Virus record (IMG/VR): IMGVR_UViG_3300045919_000631
Coordinates: 45,281 to 109,280 of that record
Length of the DNA: 64,000 nucleotides
Reading direction: 5' to 3' (one strand)
Source: a virus
This document shows, one piece after another, positions 45,438 through 53,795 of the stretch (position 1 is its first letter; every line of letters begins with the position of its first letter). A program made the position numbers and the translations under genes. The notes beneath the pieces were generated by a model. The model had not been told where the DNA came from and ran no database searches. It saw nothing but the letters and a program-made list of their open reading frames with translations.

Positions 45438-45845
45438 TTAAGGAGCGATATAAGTCACTGTCAATCCATTATAAGCAATAACTGTTGAAACAGCAATATT
45501 TGCTGTAGTTAAACTGTTAGCATTAGCGTATATATTGCATGTTGTACCTGATGTTAGCCAAAAAGTAACAAAATTAGCAGCTGCTGTACCGTTCCAAACT
45601 TGGACAGATGAAGGTATAAAAGTTGGGTTACCTGCAGATAGTGTTATTGCTCTTGTATTACCAGAACCACCACCAACACTATATGTCAAAATTGCAGTCT
45701 TAAAAAAAGATTGTGTCGCTGAAAGGCCATCATCATAGCCAAAAACAGCAGATAACTGCGGAAAATTTGTGTCTGCGCTAAGAGAGACAAATTTCATGTA
45801 CTCGACTGTGGCTATATTATCGCGGACGTTGTTAATTACTGGCAT
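45438..45845 (-). CDS. hypothetical late structural protein, 135 aa
   Basis: Ser/Thr/Ala-rich and beta-like throughout (TAILTYSVGGGSGNTRAITL; NFVTFWLTSGTTCNIYANANSL), resembling small head or tail decoration domains. A late box is 7 nt before the ATG, divergent from the 45912 gene. No family was recognised. Confidence 0.5.
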   Translation of the reverse strand: MPVINNVRDNIATVEYMKFVSLSADTNFPQLSAVFGYDDGLSATQSFFKTAILTYSVGGGSGNTRAITLSAGNPTFIPSSVQVWNGTAAANFVTFWLTSGTTCNIYANANSLTTANIAVSTVIAYNGLTVTYIAP

Positions 45846-45852
45846 ACTAAAT

Positions 45853-45858
45853 TATTTA
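45853..45858 (-). promoter_or_regulatory. late promoter box for the 45845 gene
   Basis: Minus-strand ACTAAATA, 7-nt spacer to ATG. Confidence 0.45.
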
Positions 45859-45898
45859 GTCTACGACTGTGCAATATTAAAATATTGCGTAACCATTA

Positions 45899-45906
45899 AA
45901 TAAATA
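45899..45906 (+). promoter_or_regulatory. late promoter box for the 45912 gene
   Basis: AATAAATA inside ATTAAATAAATA; 5-nt gap to ATG 45912. Confidence 0.65.
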
Positions 45907-45911
45907 ATCAT

Positions 45912-47048
45912 ATGAATAATTTCTATAGTTGCAGCTGGGTTCAAAATACCAAAAACTTACCTAACTCTGCTGAAATGCTAGAAGAAAGCATTGCATCTGT
46001 ATTAAAAGATACAATGAAGAAAATTCAGGCAGCTAAATCAGGTGTTCCATACCGTGATGCACGACTATTCTTTTATCAATTTTTACAAGATAAGTATAAC
46101 GAAAAAATTCCTCAAGAATATAAAGACTTAGGACGCAAATTAGCAGGTAAAGAAGTGAACGCTCTTATGGGGGCTATGATGCTTGATGAAACATTGCCAA
46201 AGAATTTTATTGAAAAGATTGGCGACGAATTTAAAAAATATTCCGATGAAGAAGTGCCCGGCACGGATTATGATAGATTAAAAGCTTTTCTTAATAAAGA
46301 GGTTGGTGGGCGTGAATATCGAGGCGTTGCTCCTGGAGGTGAAAAACGCATGATGAAAGTTAATAATGAATTTGTACCTTATAAATCACCTGATGAAATT
46401 AAGTCTGCAATTACCCACACCTATGCAGAAAAAGATCTCAAAAAGGGATCGACGGGATATGAAACTTTAACACTCAATCTTGACCCAACGACGAAGTTTT
46501 CTTTTGAATCGGAGTCGCCTATGGGTACTCCAATTTATGTTGCATCAAAAAATGGTCTCAAGTTTAGAGTTACTCTAAAAGATGACCACGGTAAAGATAT
46601 TGAACTCAAAAATATTGGACCTGATGCAATTTCAAGTGTTGTCGTAACAAAACCAACAGAAAGTGAGACAGTTACTCTTCCAACACCAAATGAATATGAC
46701 GCTGAAGCACCAAAAATTGGTCGCGAAAAGTCTGTTGCTGATTTTCCAAATGGAGAACATGAAGATTGGAGCAAAGGTCCATTAGATCCTGAAGATTCTG
46801 CATATGGTCGTGAAGAAGACGCATCAGAATTTGCTAATAAAACAGATATGACAACCACTCAACACACTATGAGCGCAAGCCCAATGAACATTCAATCACT
46901 TCCTCATATTGAGATAGTATCTATTAAACCTCATAGAGAGTCTGTAAGACTCTCTCCTCAAGCAGTAAACAAACTAATGCGTGAGCAAATTCGTGCTAAG
47001 CAGCAGCACGTTTATGGCACAGAGCGTAAATACGGTCCAGGTCGCTAA
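45912..47048 (+). CDS. late protein of unknown function, 378 aa
   Basis: A lone plus-strand gene amid minus-strand genes, with a late promoter and an overlapping 3' hairpin. N-terminal ~130 residues are helical (SAEMLEESIASVLKDTMKKIQ; KLAGKEVNALMGAMML), the middle is beta-like (FRVTLKDDHGKDIELKNIG), and the C-terminus is polar and basic (LMREQIRAKQQHVYG). A head or prohead-core protein is possible. No family was recognised. Confidence 0.5.
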   Translation: MNNFYSCSWVQNTKNLPNSAEMLEESIASVLKDTMKKIQAAKSGVPYRDARLFFYQFLQDKYNEKIPQEYKDLGRKLAGKEVNALMGAMMLDETLPKNFIEKIGDEFKKYSDEEVPGTDYDRLKAFLNKEVGGREYRGVAPGGEKRMMKVNNEFVPYKSPDEIKSAITHTYAEKDLKKGSTGYETLTLNLDPTTKFSFESESPMGTPIYVASKNGLKFRVTLKDDHGKDIELKNIGPDAISSVVVTKPTESETVTLPTPNEYDAEAPKIGREKSVADFPNGEHEDWSKGPLDPEDSAYGREEDASEFANKTDMTTTQHTMSASPMNIQSLPHIEIVSIKPHRESVRLSPQAVNKLMREQIRAKQQHVYGTERKYGPGR

Positions 47049-47827
47049 GGTGCAATTTCTTTGCACTTATTTTTCTTATAGACCTTATCTATCTCTTTTT
47101 GTTGCAAATACTTGATCGGATCTTTGTATTTTGCATCAATAAAGCCTTTTAATCGTAGAGCACTCGATGGCGTCTCAGCATCTGCTAGTCCATCATCTCT
47201 TTGTGAATAGCAAGTCCATGTATTTGCAAAGTTCACTCCCATTTCAACACCAATCTTAACAATATCTGCTTTACTTTTGTCTAGAAGAGGAGCTTCAATT
47301 GAAATCTTATGTTGCCTATTAAGACCAACAACAACATTCATTGAATTTACAAAGTTTGTATCTCCATCCCAGTAGCCAGCCAACGAGTCTGCTTGAGCAG
47401 CACCGTACCAAACTTTATCAATTCCATTTGCTTCAGCATATGAACATGCAATTGATAAAAACATCATATTTCTATATGGAACATATGACTTTGGCTGTGC
47501 TTCACCGGCTATATCTTTAATATTTGGTGTTGCAATATCGTTATTTGTCAGTGACGACACAGGTGCTATGTCCTTAATGTAAGAAACATCAATAACTTTG
47601 CGGTATGTCATCACATTTGAATATAATCCTCGTAGCTCTTCTAGTTGCTGTTTTACACATTCAAGTTCTCTTTTGTGGCGCTGACCATAATCAAAAGAAA
47701 GGGTATAAATTTCTTTATACCCATTGCGAATTGCTAAGTGTAGCAATACTGAAGAATCCATTCCTCCACTAAATGCTAATACCAATTTCTTAGACATTCC
47801 CAATTTTACAATAGTTCCTATACTCAT
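47045..47827 (-). CDS. queC: QueC-like 7-cyano-7-deazaguanine synthase
   Basis: 260 residues. PP-loop ATPase motif LAFSGGMDSSVLLHLA near the N-terminus, then SFDYGQRHKRE, SYVPYRNMMFLSIA and APLLDKSKADIVKIG, all QueC signatures. QueC converts 7-carboxy-7-deazaguanine to preQ0, the precursor of queuosine and of deazaguanine DNA modifications in some phages. The usual zinc-binding C-x-x-C-x-x-C is replaced by ADAETPSSALRLKGF after TCYSQ. Start 47827 is in ATGA overlap with uvsX; ATG 47797 is also possible. Confidence 0.85.
   Translation of the reverse strand: MSIGTIVKLGMSKKLVLAFSGGMDSSVLLHLAIRNGYKEIYTLSFDYGQRHKRELECVKQQLEELRGLYSNVMTYRKVIDVSYIKDIAPVSSLTNNDIATPNIKDIAGEAQPKSYVPYRNMMFLSIACSYAEANGIDKVWYGAAQADSLAGYWDGDTNFVNSMNVVVGLNRQHKISIEAPLLDKSKADIVKIGVEMGVNFANTWTCYSQRDDGLADAETPSSALRLKGFIDAKYKDPIKYLQQKEIDKVYKKNKCKEIAP
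47047..47074 (+). terminator. probable terminator after the 45912 gene
   Basis: AAGGTGCAA / TTGCACTT stem with a 5-nt loop, followed by a T-rich run. It overlaps the stop codon and the convergent queC end. Confidence 0.45.
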
Positions 47828-48933
47828 ACTGCATCATCTTCAACCTCATCTGGAACTTCAGCTGCACCTCCTGTAGATGCCATTCCATATTTCCACTCTG
47901 TCTTAATGCGTTCCTCAATTCCTGGTACAATAAAATTGTCCCAAAGCTCAATATCATTTTTCCAGCGACCATATTGACCAATTTTATCTCCATTTGGCTT
48001 TGTGTATGTGCTTCCGCTTTGGTTGATGACACCAAGCCCAACTGCTAAATCAAGTAAACCATAGTATTTAGCAAGACCACTTTCAAAGCTTAGATACATC
48101 TCTCCTTCAAGATATTGTTTTGCAAAACGGTTCTTTGCTGTTAATGCTCTAAGAATTACTCCAGGATAGCTTTTTTGCCCCACAGCTAATTTTGATTCAA
48201 TATGCTTATCTTCTTTCATTGGCTTGCGAGCCAATTGAACTGTTACTGACGGAAGATAGACTGCAGCACGACCGCCTGGCATTTCTTTTACAAGAGAAGG
48301 AAACATTGCAGATGGATCATCAAAGATATGATTTGTTGCAAGAATCGTTGTCTTGGTTACAGCAGCTAATTGCGTTGCTGTTCTCAGTAATGATTTAACT
48401 GCCTTTGCTCTACTTCCCATATCAGCAGAAACATTACTCTTTTCCATTCTGTTGATTTGAATCTCGCTTTCCATATTACCAAGCGAATCAATTGCTACTA
48501 CAAACTTATCAGTAATACCTTTTTCTTGAGCTTTCTTCAAGAAAGACCAAAGAGTGTTTCTACATTCTTCAAGGCTAAATGATGGAACATATTTAACCAG
48601 ACTTGAATCTAAACCTAGAGCCTCTGCTCCTTGAGCATCAATTGCGTTTTCACTATCAAAAACGACAATCGTTTTACCTGCTTTCTGTGCATTAGCAAGA
48701 ATTTTTTGAATGATATATGACTTACCGGTCATAGATGGGCCTGCAAATAAAGTTAATCTATTTTTTGGAATCCCGCCAAAAAGAGAACCGGAAATAATGC
48801 CGTTAAGCACCATTGATCCGGTGTCCCACCAACCCTCTACATTTGAAAGTGCTCCATTTTTCAGAAATGAAGCATATGGATTTAACTTATCAATTTCACC
48901 TAAAATTTCATCGAGATCAGCGTCTTTGGCCAT
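47824..48933 (-). CDS. uvsX: RecA-like recombinase UvsX
   Basis: 369 residues (T4 UvsX is 391). Walker A GPSMTGKS at ~65-72, the KTIVVFDSENA strand, Walker B FVVAIDSLGNM, and the loop-2-like ILATNHIF. It forms filaments on ssDNA for recombination-dependent replication with UvsY and gp32. The acidic C-terminus EVPDEVEDDAV is typical. TATAAT lies 5 nt before the ATG. Confidence 0.92.
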   Translation of the reverse strand: MAKDADLDEILGEIDKLNPYASFLKNGALSNVEGWWDTGSMVLNGIISGSLFGGIPKNRLTLFAGPSMTGKSYIIQKILANAQKAGKTIVVFDSENAIDAQGAEALGLDSSLVKYVPSFSLEECRNTLWSFLKKAQEKGITDKFVVAIDSLGNMESEIQINRMEKSNVSADMGSRAKAVKSLLRTATQLAAVTKTTILATNHIFDDPSAMFPSLVKEMPGGRAAVYLPSVTVQLARKPMKEDKHIESKLAVGQKSYPGVILRALTAKNRFAKQYLEGEMYLSFESGLAKYYGLLDLAVGLGVINQSGSTYTKPNGDKIGQYGRWKNDIELWDNFIVPGIEERIKTEWKYGMASTGGAAEVPDEVEDDAV

Positions 48934-48938
48934 CCCGA

Positions 48939-48944
48939 ATTATA
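48939..48944 (-). promoter_or_regulatory. TATAAT-like hexamer before uvsX
   Basis: Minus-strand TATAAT, a 5-nt gap (TCGGG), then ATG 48933. Confidence 0.4.
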
Positions 48945-48955
48945 ATATGAAACTT

Positions 48956-49207
48956 TTAAGATTCCATTATTTTTCTTGACTCTTGCAAGATTTCTTGAGC
49001 GCGCTTTTGACGTGGTCCTGCAGTATTGTTTGTCTCAATAATAAAGTCCCGCCATGATAGAAATACACGACGAATCTTTTCGAGTTCTTTGTTAGCAACT
49101 GTTTTGTCGCCCTTATCGGTGCCATCAACAATGCGTAACATTACTAATGCTGTTCCAACTAAGCCATCTTTTTGACCTTGAATAAAGTCTGGTGAATTTT
49201 GTGCCAT
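48956..49207 (-). CDS. hypothetical protein upstream of uvsX, 83 aa
   Basis: Helical, charged (NKELEKIRRVFLSWRDFIIETNN; RAQEILQESRKIM). No family was recognised. It follows the terminator at 49243-49266 and is the first gene of the uvsX-queC unit. Confidence 0.45.
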   Translation of the reverse strand: MAQNSPDFIQGQKDGLVGTALVMLRIVDGTDKGDKTVANKELEKIRRVFLSWRDFIIETNNTAGPRQKRAQEILQESRKIMES

Positions 49208-49242
49208 ATTAATATATAATGCTCAACTAACTCAAATCAATA

Positions 49243-49266
49243 AAAAACCCTCAGTATTGAGGGTTT
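49243..49266 (-). terminator. Rho-independent terminator
   Basis: Perfect 10-bp stem AAAACCCTCA/TGAGGGTTTT with a 4-nt loop. Read on the minus strand it ends in a T run just after the 49272 gene, separating the polymerase unit from the uvsX unit. Confidence 0.88.
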
Positions 49267-49271
49267 TAGAT

Positions 49272-49520
49272 TTAAGCTAAATTAAGCTGTTTTGTTAGAG
49301 CGTCTAGAAGAGACTCATTAGTCCACTGTGGATTATCGTAATTTGCATCACTCAAATCATTTACTTTAATACGTCCTAAATCGCTACAATAAACATAGAC
49401 CGTTTTTTCAGCTACGTTATCTTGAACGCTTTGGATAGTAATTGTCGAAACTTGCTTTACTTCAGCTGCACGAACAACAATTGACTTACTTGAACTTAGA
49501 GTGGCGATAAGAGTGCTCAT
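49272..49520 (-). CDS. hypothetical protein, 82 aa
   Basis: Beta-rich (KSIVVRAAEVKQVSTITIQSV; EKTVYVYCSDLGRIKV). A TAAATA box lies 6 nt before the ATG. It is directly followed by a strong terminator. No family was recognised. Confidence 0.45.
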   Translation of the reverse strand: MSTLIATLSSSKSIVVRAAEVKQVSTITIQSVQDNVAEKTVYVYCSDLGRIKVNDLSDANYDNPQWTNESLLDALTKQLNLA

Positions 49521-49536
49521 ATAATTTATTTATTAT

Positions 49537-49908
49537 TTATTCATTGAATAACTTTACAACTTCAGGTGCTACCTCAGCTTTAGCATCAGCAAAATTGAAA
49601 GACTGATTTACTACTCTGTCATATTGGCTAATAATCTTTGGATCAATATTAAAACCTTTCCCTAAAGCAATTGCAGATTTGCAATATTCATATGCAAAGT
49701 TTCTCTTAGTGGTTGGAGTCGATTCAATAAATTCACCGAGAAATAGAGGAACAAGCTGCACTGTTAGTTGATTATTTTGCTGGGTATGAACAATAATCAT
49801 TGTTGGGTTCTGAACTGTAATTGTGGTTGGAGTAGCTGCTGATACAACTTCTTCACCGATAATATTGCGGCCGTTTTGATCAATAAAAGTAACGTAATTT
49901 TTAGACAT
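49537..49908 (-). CDS. hypothetical protein downstream of the DNA polymerase, 123 aa
   Basis: Two-part: an N-terminal beta-barrel-like half (YVTFIDQNGRNIIGEEV; PTMIIVHTQQNNQLTVQLVPLF) and a helical C-terminus. Lies 29 nt after gp43 and may be co-transcribed. No recognised function. Confidence 0.45.
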   Translation of the reverse strand: MSKNYVTFIDQNGRNIIGEEVVSAATPTTITVQNPTMIIVHTQQNNQLTVQLVPLFLGEFIESTPTTKRNFAYEYCKSAIALGKGFNIDPKIISQYDRVVNQSFNFADAKAEVAPEVVKLFNE

Positions 49909-49937
49909 ATCTTATATTAAGATAAAACGATATAAAA

Positions 49938-52511
49938 TCAAGATAATAAATTGAATAGATTTGTCTGCGTTAATGTTCCAGGTTGCTGAGCTTGCCAATT
50001 TACATTTTCGTAAAAACGTTCAACAATTGAGAACACGTGGCTATTAAACATTCTATCGAAATCGATGCTTAATTTTGATTTAAACTCTTCTGGAAACGTA
50101 TACTTGTAGCCAATTGCATTAATATTAAATGGATTTGGCCTCATTACATAGAAGTATCTAACTTTATCACCTGATGCAATTTTTTCGTATTTGTTATCAA
50201 GCTTGAATCTTTCAAGTAAAGTATTGTAATAATATGCTGCTTTTGCATGGACTGTCATTCCTTTAGCAGTATCGAATTCATCGCATTGATCTTCTTTTTC
50301 CTCAAACCCGTTTAACCCTGATACTAGCGAAATAGTCTCAATTGGAAGACTTTTAAATATTTCATACGTTTCATTCAACACTTTACTTGTCTCAACAATG
50401 TTTTGTGTTGTAAGCATCGTTTCTATAATTTTTTTGACATATGGCCTAACCGCAACAGGCATAGTACTTCTCACAACCTCAACACCTGTATATTTAAATT
50501 TGTTGCAGGGTATTCCTTCATCATCTAATACATGAAGAACATATCTTTTCTTGCCAACAAAAAGACCCGTATCAGCTATAACTTCTCTTTTAAAAACGAA
50601 TCGACAATCTTTAGATCGAAATTCTTTGACACCCCATATCTTAATATTTTTATTGAGATAGTCTTCAATTTCCTGAACAAGTTTTAACGTCTCTTGAGAT
50701 AGCTTTTCTTCATTTTTAAATTTAATGTCGTTGCTAACAAAGAATGGACTAATTGATATGTAACTTGAATCTGTGTCATTATAGATAATACACTTATCTA
50801 GAGTATTATCATCTACATCTTTGATACGCTCTTTAATAAACTCCTTTAATAAGATATTAGATTGTTTGATTACTGATTGACCAGTTAGCGTAACTGATGA
50901 TGCAATATTATCGTCACCCATTGGAGCGTGCTTATTTCCGAAGTATCCATATAGACCATTTACAAGAACTTTAATGCATAGTTGTTTACCATTTAATTGA
51001 GTAATTTTGGTGTTAATATTTTTAGCTTCAACAGTGTTTTCAGAAAGAGTAGAGACGTCTTTCTTGTATTTCTTTAATTGCTTTTTAATTTCTTGGCGTT
51101 GAGCCGCATAATAATCAAGAATTTCTGGCATTAGTCCTTTATTTTTCTGGGAAAATAGAACGTTTGCTTTGCTTACAGCTATTTGCTCTTTTTCAAGAAA
51201 AATTGCATACTTCTCTGGAGTTAATGTAAACACTTTGCCGCTTACATGTTTTATACTGATTGAATTAGTGTCTGTGTTAGATATAACGCCAATTTTTGTC
51301 TCTGGCGACATATTCAAACTAATCATAACGTTTGGATATAGAGAGTTAGCATCAAAAGATACTATCTTTTCTTGAAAGTTAGTTCTTGGTTCAGCAACAT
51401 ATGCACCTGGATTTACTGAATCATCAGAGTCTCGGATAAATGTCGGTATTCTCTGATTTCTAAAACGAGCTCGAACTGCAGCCGCGCCATTGATAACAGC
51501 TAAAGTACTCATTGCATTTTCAAATGTGGTTAGACCAACGTATGCAAGTAGTCTAACTAACTCAATATACTTTAGTTTGTCATCTAGCTTACGGAGAAGT
51601 TTTACGTCTACAATATTATACTCAATAAATTTTTGCCAATTAGTATCAGCTAATGTCGCTAAACTCATACCACCAATATCAACTTTTTTCTCACCGAGCT
51701 CAGTTTCAGCAATGCTATTGAGTTTGAAACTTTCACGCTGACCTAAACAAAATCTTTTGTAAATGTCAAGATAATCTACGACACTGACCCCTTCAATATA
51801 CCAACGAATTTGATCGCGGCCAAACTGACCTCTTATTGAGCGCGAAGTTACTCGCTTTGCAGGTGATAATCTCTGTACAAATTCCTCGCCGAGAAGATTT
51901 GCTACTCGATTAATGACATACGGAATATCGAACGTCTCAGAATTCCAACCGGTCAAGATATCTGGATAATCCTTTTCAATATACTCAATAAATTTTATTA
52001 AAATGTCTCTCTCATTGTGACATTTCTTGTATATAACATCAGGATCATTATTCACAAAGTCTCCTGCTGCCCAAGTAAAATACTTATTAGCTAATGAGTC
52101 GTAAATTGTAATAACATTAATTGGTTCTTTAGCTTCTTCTGGTCTTGGGAACTTATCAGGGGCATACACCTCAATATCAAGAAACACTATCTTAATCGGA
52201 TGCTGACTAAATTTTAAATCTTCGTTTTCTTTCCAAAAAGTATCGACGAGATATTGCTGAACTGGCGGCAAGTTTTCAAAAATTCTTACAACTTCCGTAT
52301 CTTTAATAAACTTATATCTATCAAACTGAGTTCTAAATGATCTCTTTACGAGCTTAGTTCCAAAAATTGACTCAGCAATACCTCCACTACCTTCAACATA
52401 GATATAAGGTTCATAAGAAGCTTTTACTTCTATACGCTTACCATCTGTGTCCCAGGTAGACAATACGATTCCACGCTCTTTGTGATCGTAGTAAGCATTA
52501 CGGTAACTCAT
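49938..52511 (-). CDS. 43: family B DNA polymerase gp43
   Basis: 857 residues (T4 gp43 is 898). The exonuclease motif I is VFLDIEVYAP (D112, E114), exo II lies around LTGWNSETFDIPYV, motif A is VSFDANSLYPNVM, motif B contains GLYGYFGNKHAPMG, and motif C is IYNDTDSSYI (Asn where most have Gly). The C-terminal NLFNLLS likely docks on the clamp. One uninterrupted ORF: no intein or split. Confidence 0.95.
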   Translation of the reverse strand: MSYRNAYYDHKERGIVLSTWDTDGKRIEVKASYEPYIYVEGSGGIAESIFGTKLVKRSFRTQFDRYKFIKDTEVVRIFENLPPVQQYLVDTFWKENEDLKFSQHPIKIVFLDIEVYAPDKFPRPEEAKEPINVITIYDSLANKYFTWAAGDFVNNDPDVIYKKCHNERDILIKFIEYIEKDYPDILTGWNSETFDIPYVINRVANLLGEEFVQRLSPAKRVTSRSIRGQFGRDQIRWYIEGVSVVDYLDIYKRFCLGQRESFKLNSIAETELGEKKVDIGGMSLATLADTNWQKFIEYNIVDVKLLRKLDDKLKYIELVRLLAYVGLTTFENAMSTLAVINGAAAVRARFRNQRIPTFIRDSDDSVNPGAYVAEPRTNFQEKIVSFDANSLYPNVMISLNMSPETKIGVISNTDTNSISIKHVSGKVFTLTPEKYAIFLEKEQIAVSKANVLFSQKNKGLMPEILDYYAAQRQEIKKQLKKYKKDVSTLSENTVEAKNINTKITQLNGKQLCIKVLVNGLYGYFGNKHAPMGDDNIASSVTLTGQSVIKQSNILLKEFIKERIKDVDDNTLDKCIIYNDTDSSYISISPFFVSNDIKFKNEEKLSQETLKLVQEIEDYLNKNIKIWGVKEFRSKDCRFVFKREVIADTGLFVGKKRYVLHVLDDEGIPCNKFKYTGVEVVRSTMPVAVRPYVKKIIETMLTTQNIVETSKVLNETYEIFKSLPIETISLVSGLNGFEEKEDQCDEFDTAKGMTVHAKAAYYYNTLLERFKLDNKYEKIASGDKVRYFYVMRPNPFNINAIGYKYTFPEEFKSKLSIDFDRMFNSHVFSIVERFYENVNWQAQQPGTLTQTNLFNLLS

Positions 52512-52519
52512 TACCGTCC

Positions 52520-52525
52520 ATTATA
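52520..52525 (-). promoter_or_regulatory. TATAAT-like hexamer before gp43
   Basis: Minus-strand TATAAT 8 nt before ATG 52511; no good -35. Confidence 0.3.
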
Positions 52526-52535
52526 AATCACTTCC

Positions 52536-53756
52536 TTAGTTAAATCTACTTAGATTTTTTCTAGATTTATCACCAAATGGGGTTGTATATAGTTCAGTAT
52601 AGCAATCAATATTTTGATCAAGTTCAAGCCATCTTGTATCTGCATATTGACGAGCTGCTTTACAAGTTGCGCGATATTTATCGACGTCTCTTAAAGTGCT
52701 CGTTATTCTGTCAATCATTTCATCACCTGTGTTAAATTTAATTGGCGCATTTTTATAGGTGCAAAGATCTTGGCAGGCAATTGGAATTCCAAAAGCGCTT
52801 GACTCTATGTATTTTAGGTCGCTCTTAGATTTGTTAAAATTGTTATTTTGTAGCGGAGCAACCATCATATTGACGTTAAGATCGCTAATAGCTTGGCCAT
52901 ATTCATATAGCCTTTTCCATTGATGGAATTCAATCTTACCTGAACGAACTAAATCAATTAAAGGCAAAGGAAATGCACCGAGAAACACCCACTGAAATTT
53001 ATCAGATGTTCTTCTAATAACATCGTTTACGTGCTCAAAATCATCTTTTTGCTTAACTCTATTATCAACATCAAAATGAGCTCCAGATCCAGCATATAAA
53101 ATGCGTGGGCGTTTTTTATACTTATCAAGGTTATTCATGTTTTTGGTGAGATCGTAATAGTGGCCTAACCAAAACTTTGGCATAAAATTTGGAATGACTG
53201 TAATGTTTTTATTGCCAGTTTTGCTCATGTAATAATCTTTCATGAAATCGCAAGTAACGGTAATTTCATCACACATAGCCATAATAGCTTGAGCAGACTC
53301 TCTAATTTCAGGATTTTCAAATGCTGGCTTATATTTGTTGTAGTCTGGAATATCTTCCTTAAAGCAAAGATCATCAATTTCATACATGATCTTCATACCA
53401 TTCTGTTTCTGAACCTCTTTTAAGAATTTTACAAACTCTAGTTGCTGTCTCGTAGCTTGGCGTTGAATTCTAACACCTTTAGCGGCGACATAATATTTTG
53501 GATCCAGGTTCATTACTGTAGTCCCATGGCATACAGCTTTACTGTGAGCATTTAATACCTGCTCAGGCCAAATCAGTCTCCAGTGACCACAGCCGCTATA
53601 ATCCGCATAATAACTCAAAAATCTAGGTAAACTCAGCTCAACTGGTGCATCAGGTTGTGGCTTTTCTGGTGTAGGAGCTTGGCCACCAATATTAAGAGGT
53701 ATAGATGCCGCAAAACCTTTTGACTGAAAAGGTAGGTTGCTATTAGTTATAAACAT
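52536..53756 (-). CDS. GT-B glycosyltransferase-like protein, 406 aa
   Basis: ATG 53756 (MFITNSNLPF) is preceded by TATAAATG, one mismatch from the late box, with a 5-nt gap; the TTG further upstream is rejected. The C-terminal half shows a GT4-like layout: RPRILYAGSGAHFD, KFQWVFLGAFPLPLI, then KSDLKYIESSAFGIPIACQD, the donor-binding E-x(4)-G-x-P region. The target is unknown (host surface glycan, virion or DNA base). It is inserted between gp43 and gp46. Confidence 0.72.
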   Translation of the reverse strand: MFITNSNLPFQSKGFAASIPLNIGGQAPTPEKPQPDAPVELSLPRFLSYYADYSGCGHWRLIWPEQVLNAHSKAVCHGTTVMNLDPKYYVAAKGVRIQRQATRQQLEFVKFLKEVQKQNGMKIMYEIDDLCFKEDIPDYNKYKPAFENPEIRESAQAIMAMCDEITVTCDFMKDYYMSKTGNKNITVIPNFMPKFWLGHYYDLTKNMNNLDKYKKRPRILYAGSGAHFDVDNRVKQKDDFEHVNDVIRRTSDKFQWVFLGAFPLPLIDLVRSGKIEFHQWKRLYEYGQAISDLNVNMMVAPLQNNNFNKSKSDLKYIESSAFGIPIACQDLCTYKNAPIKFNTGDEMIDRITSTLRDVDKYRATCKAARQYADTRWLELDQNIDCYTELYTTPFGDKSRKNLSRFN

Positions 53757-53795
53757 ACTAACATTTATAACTTGCAATATATTAATCCACGATTA

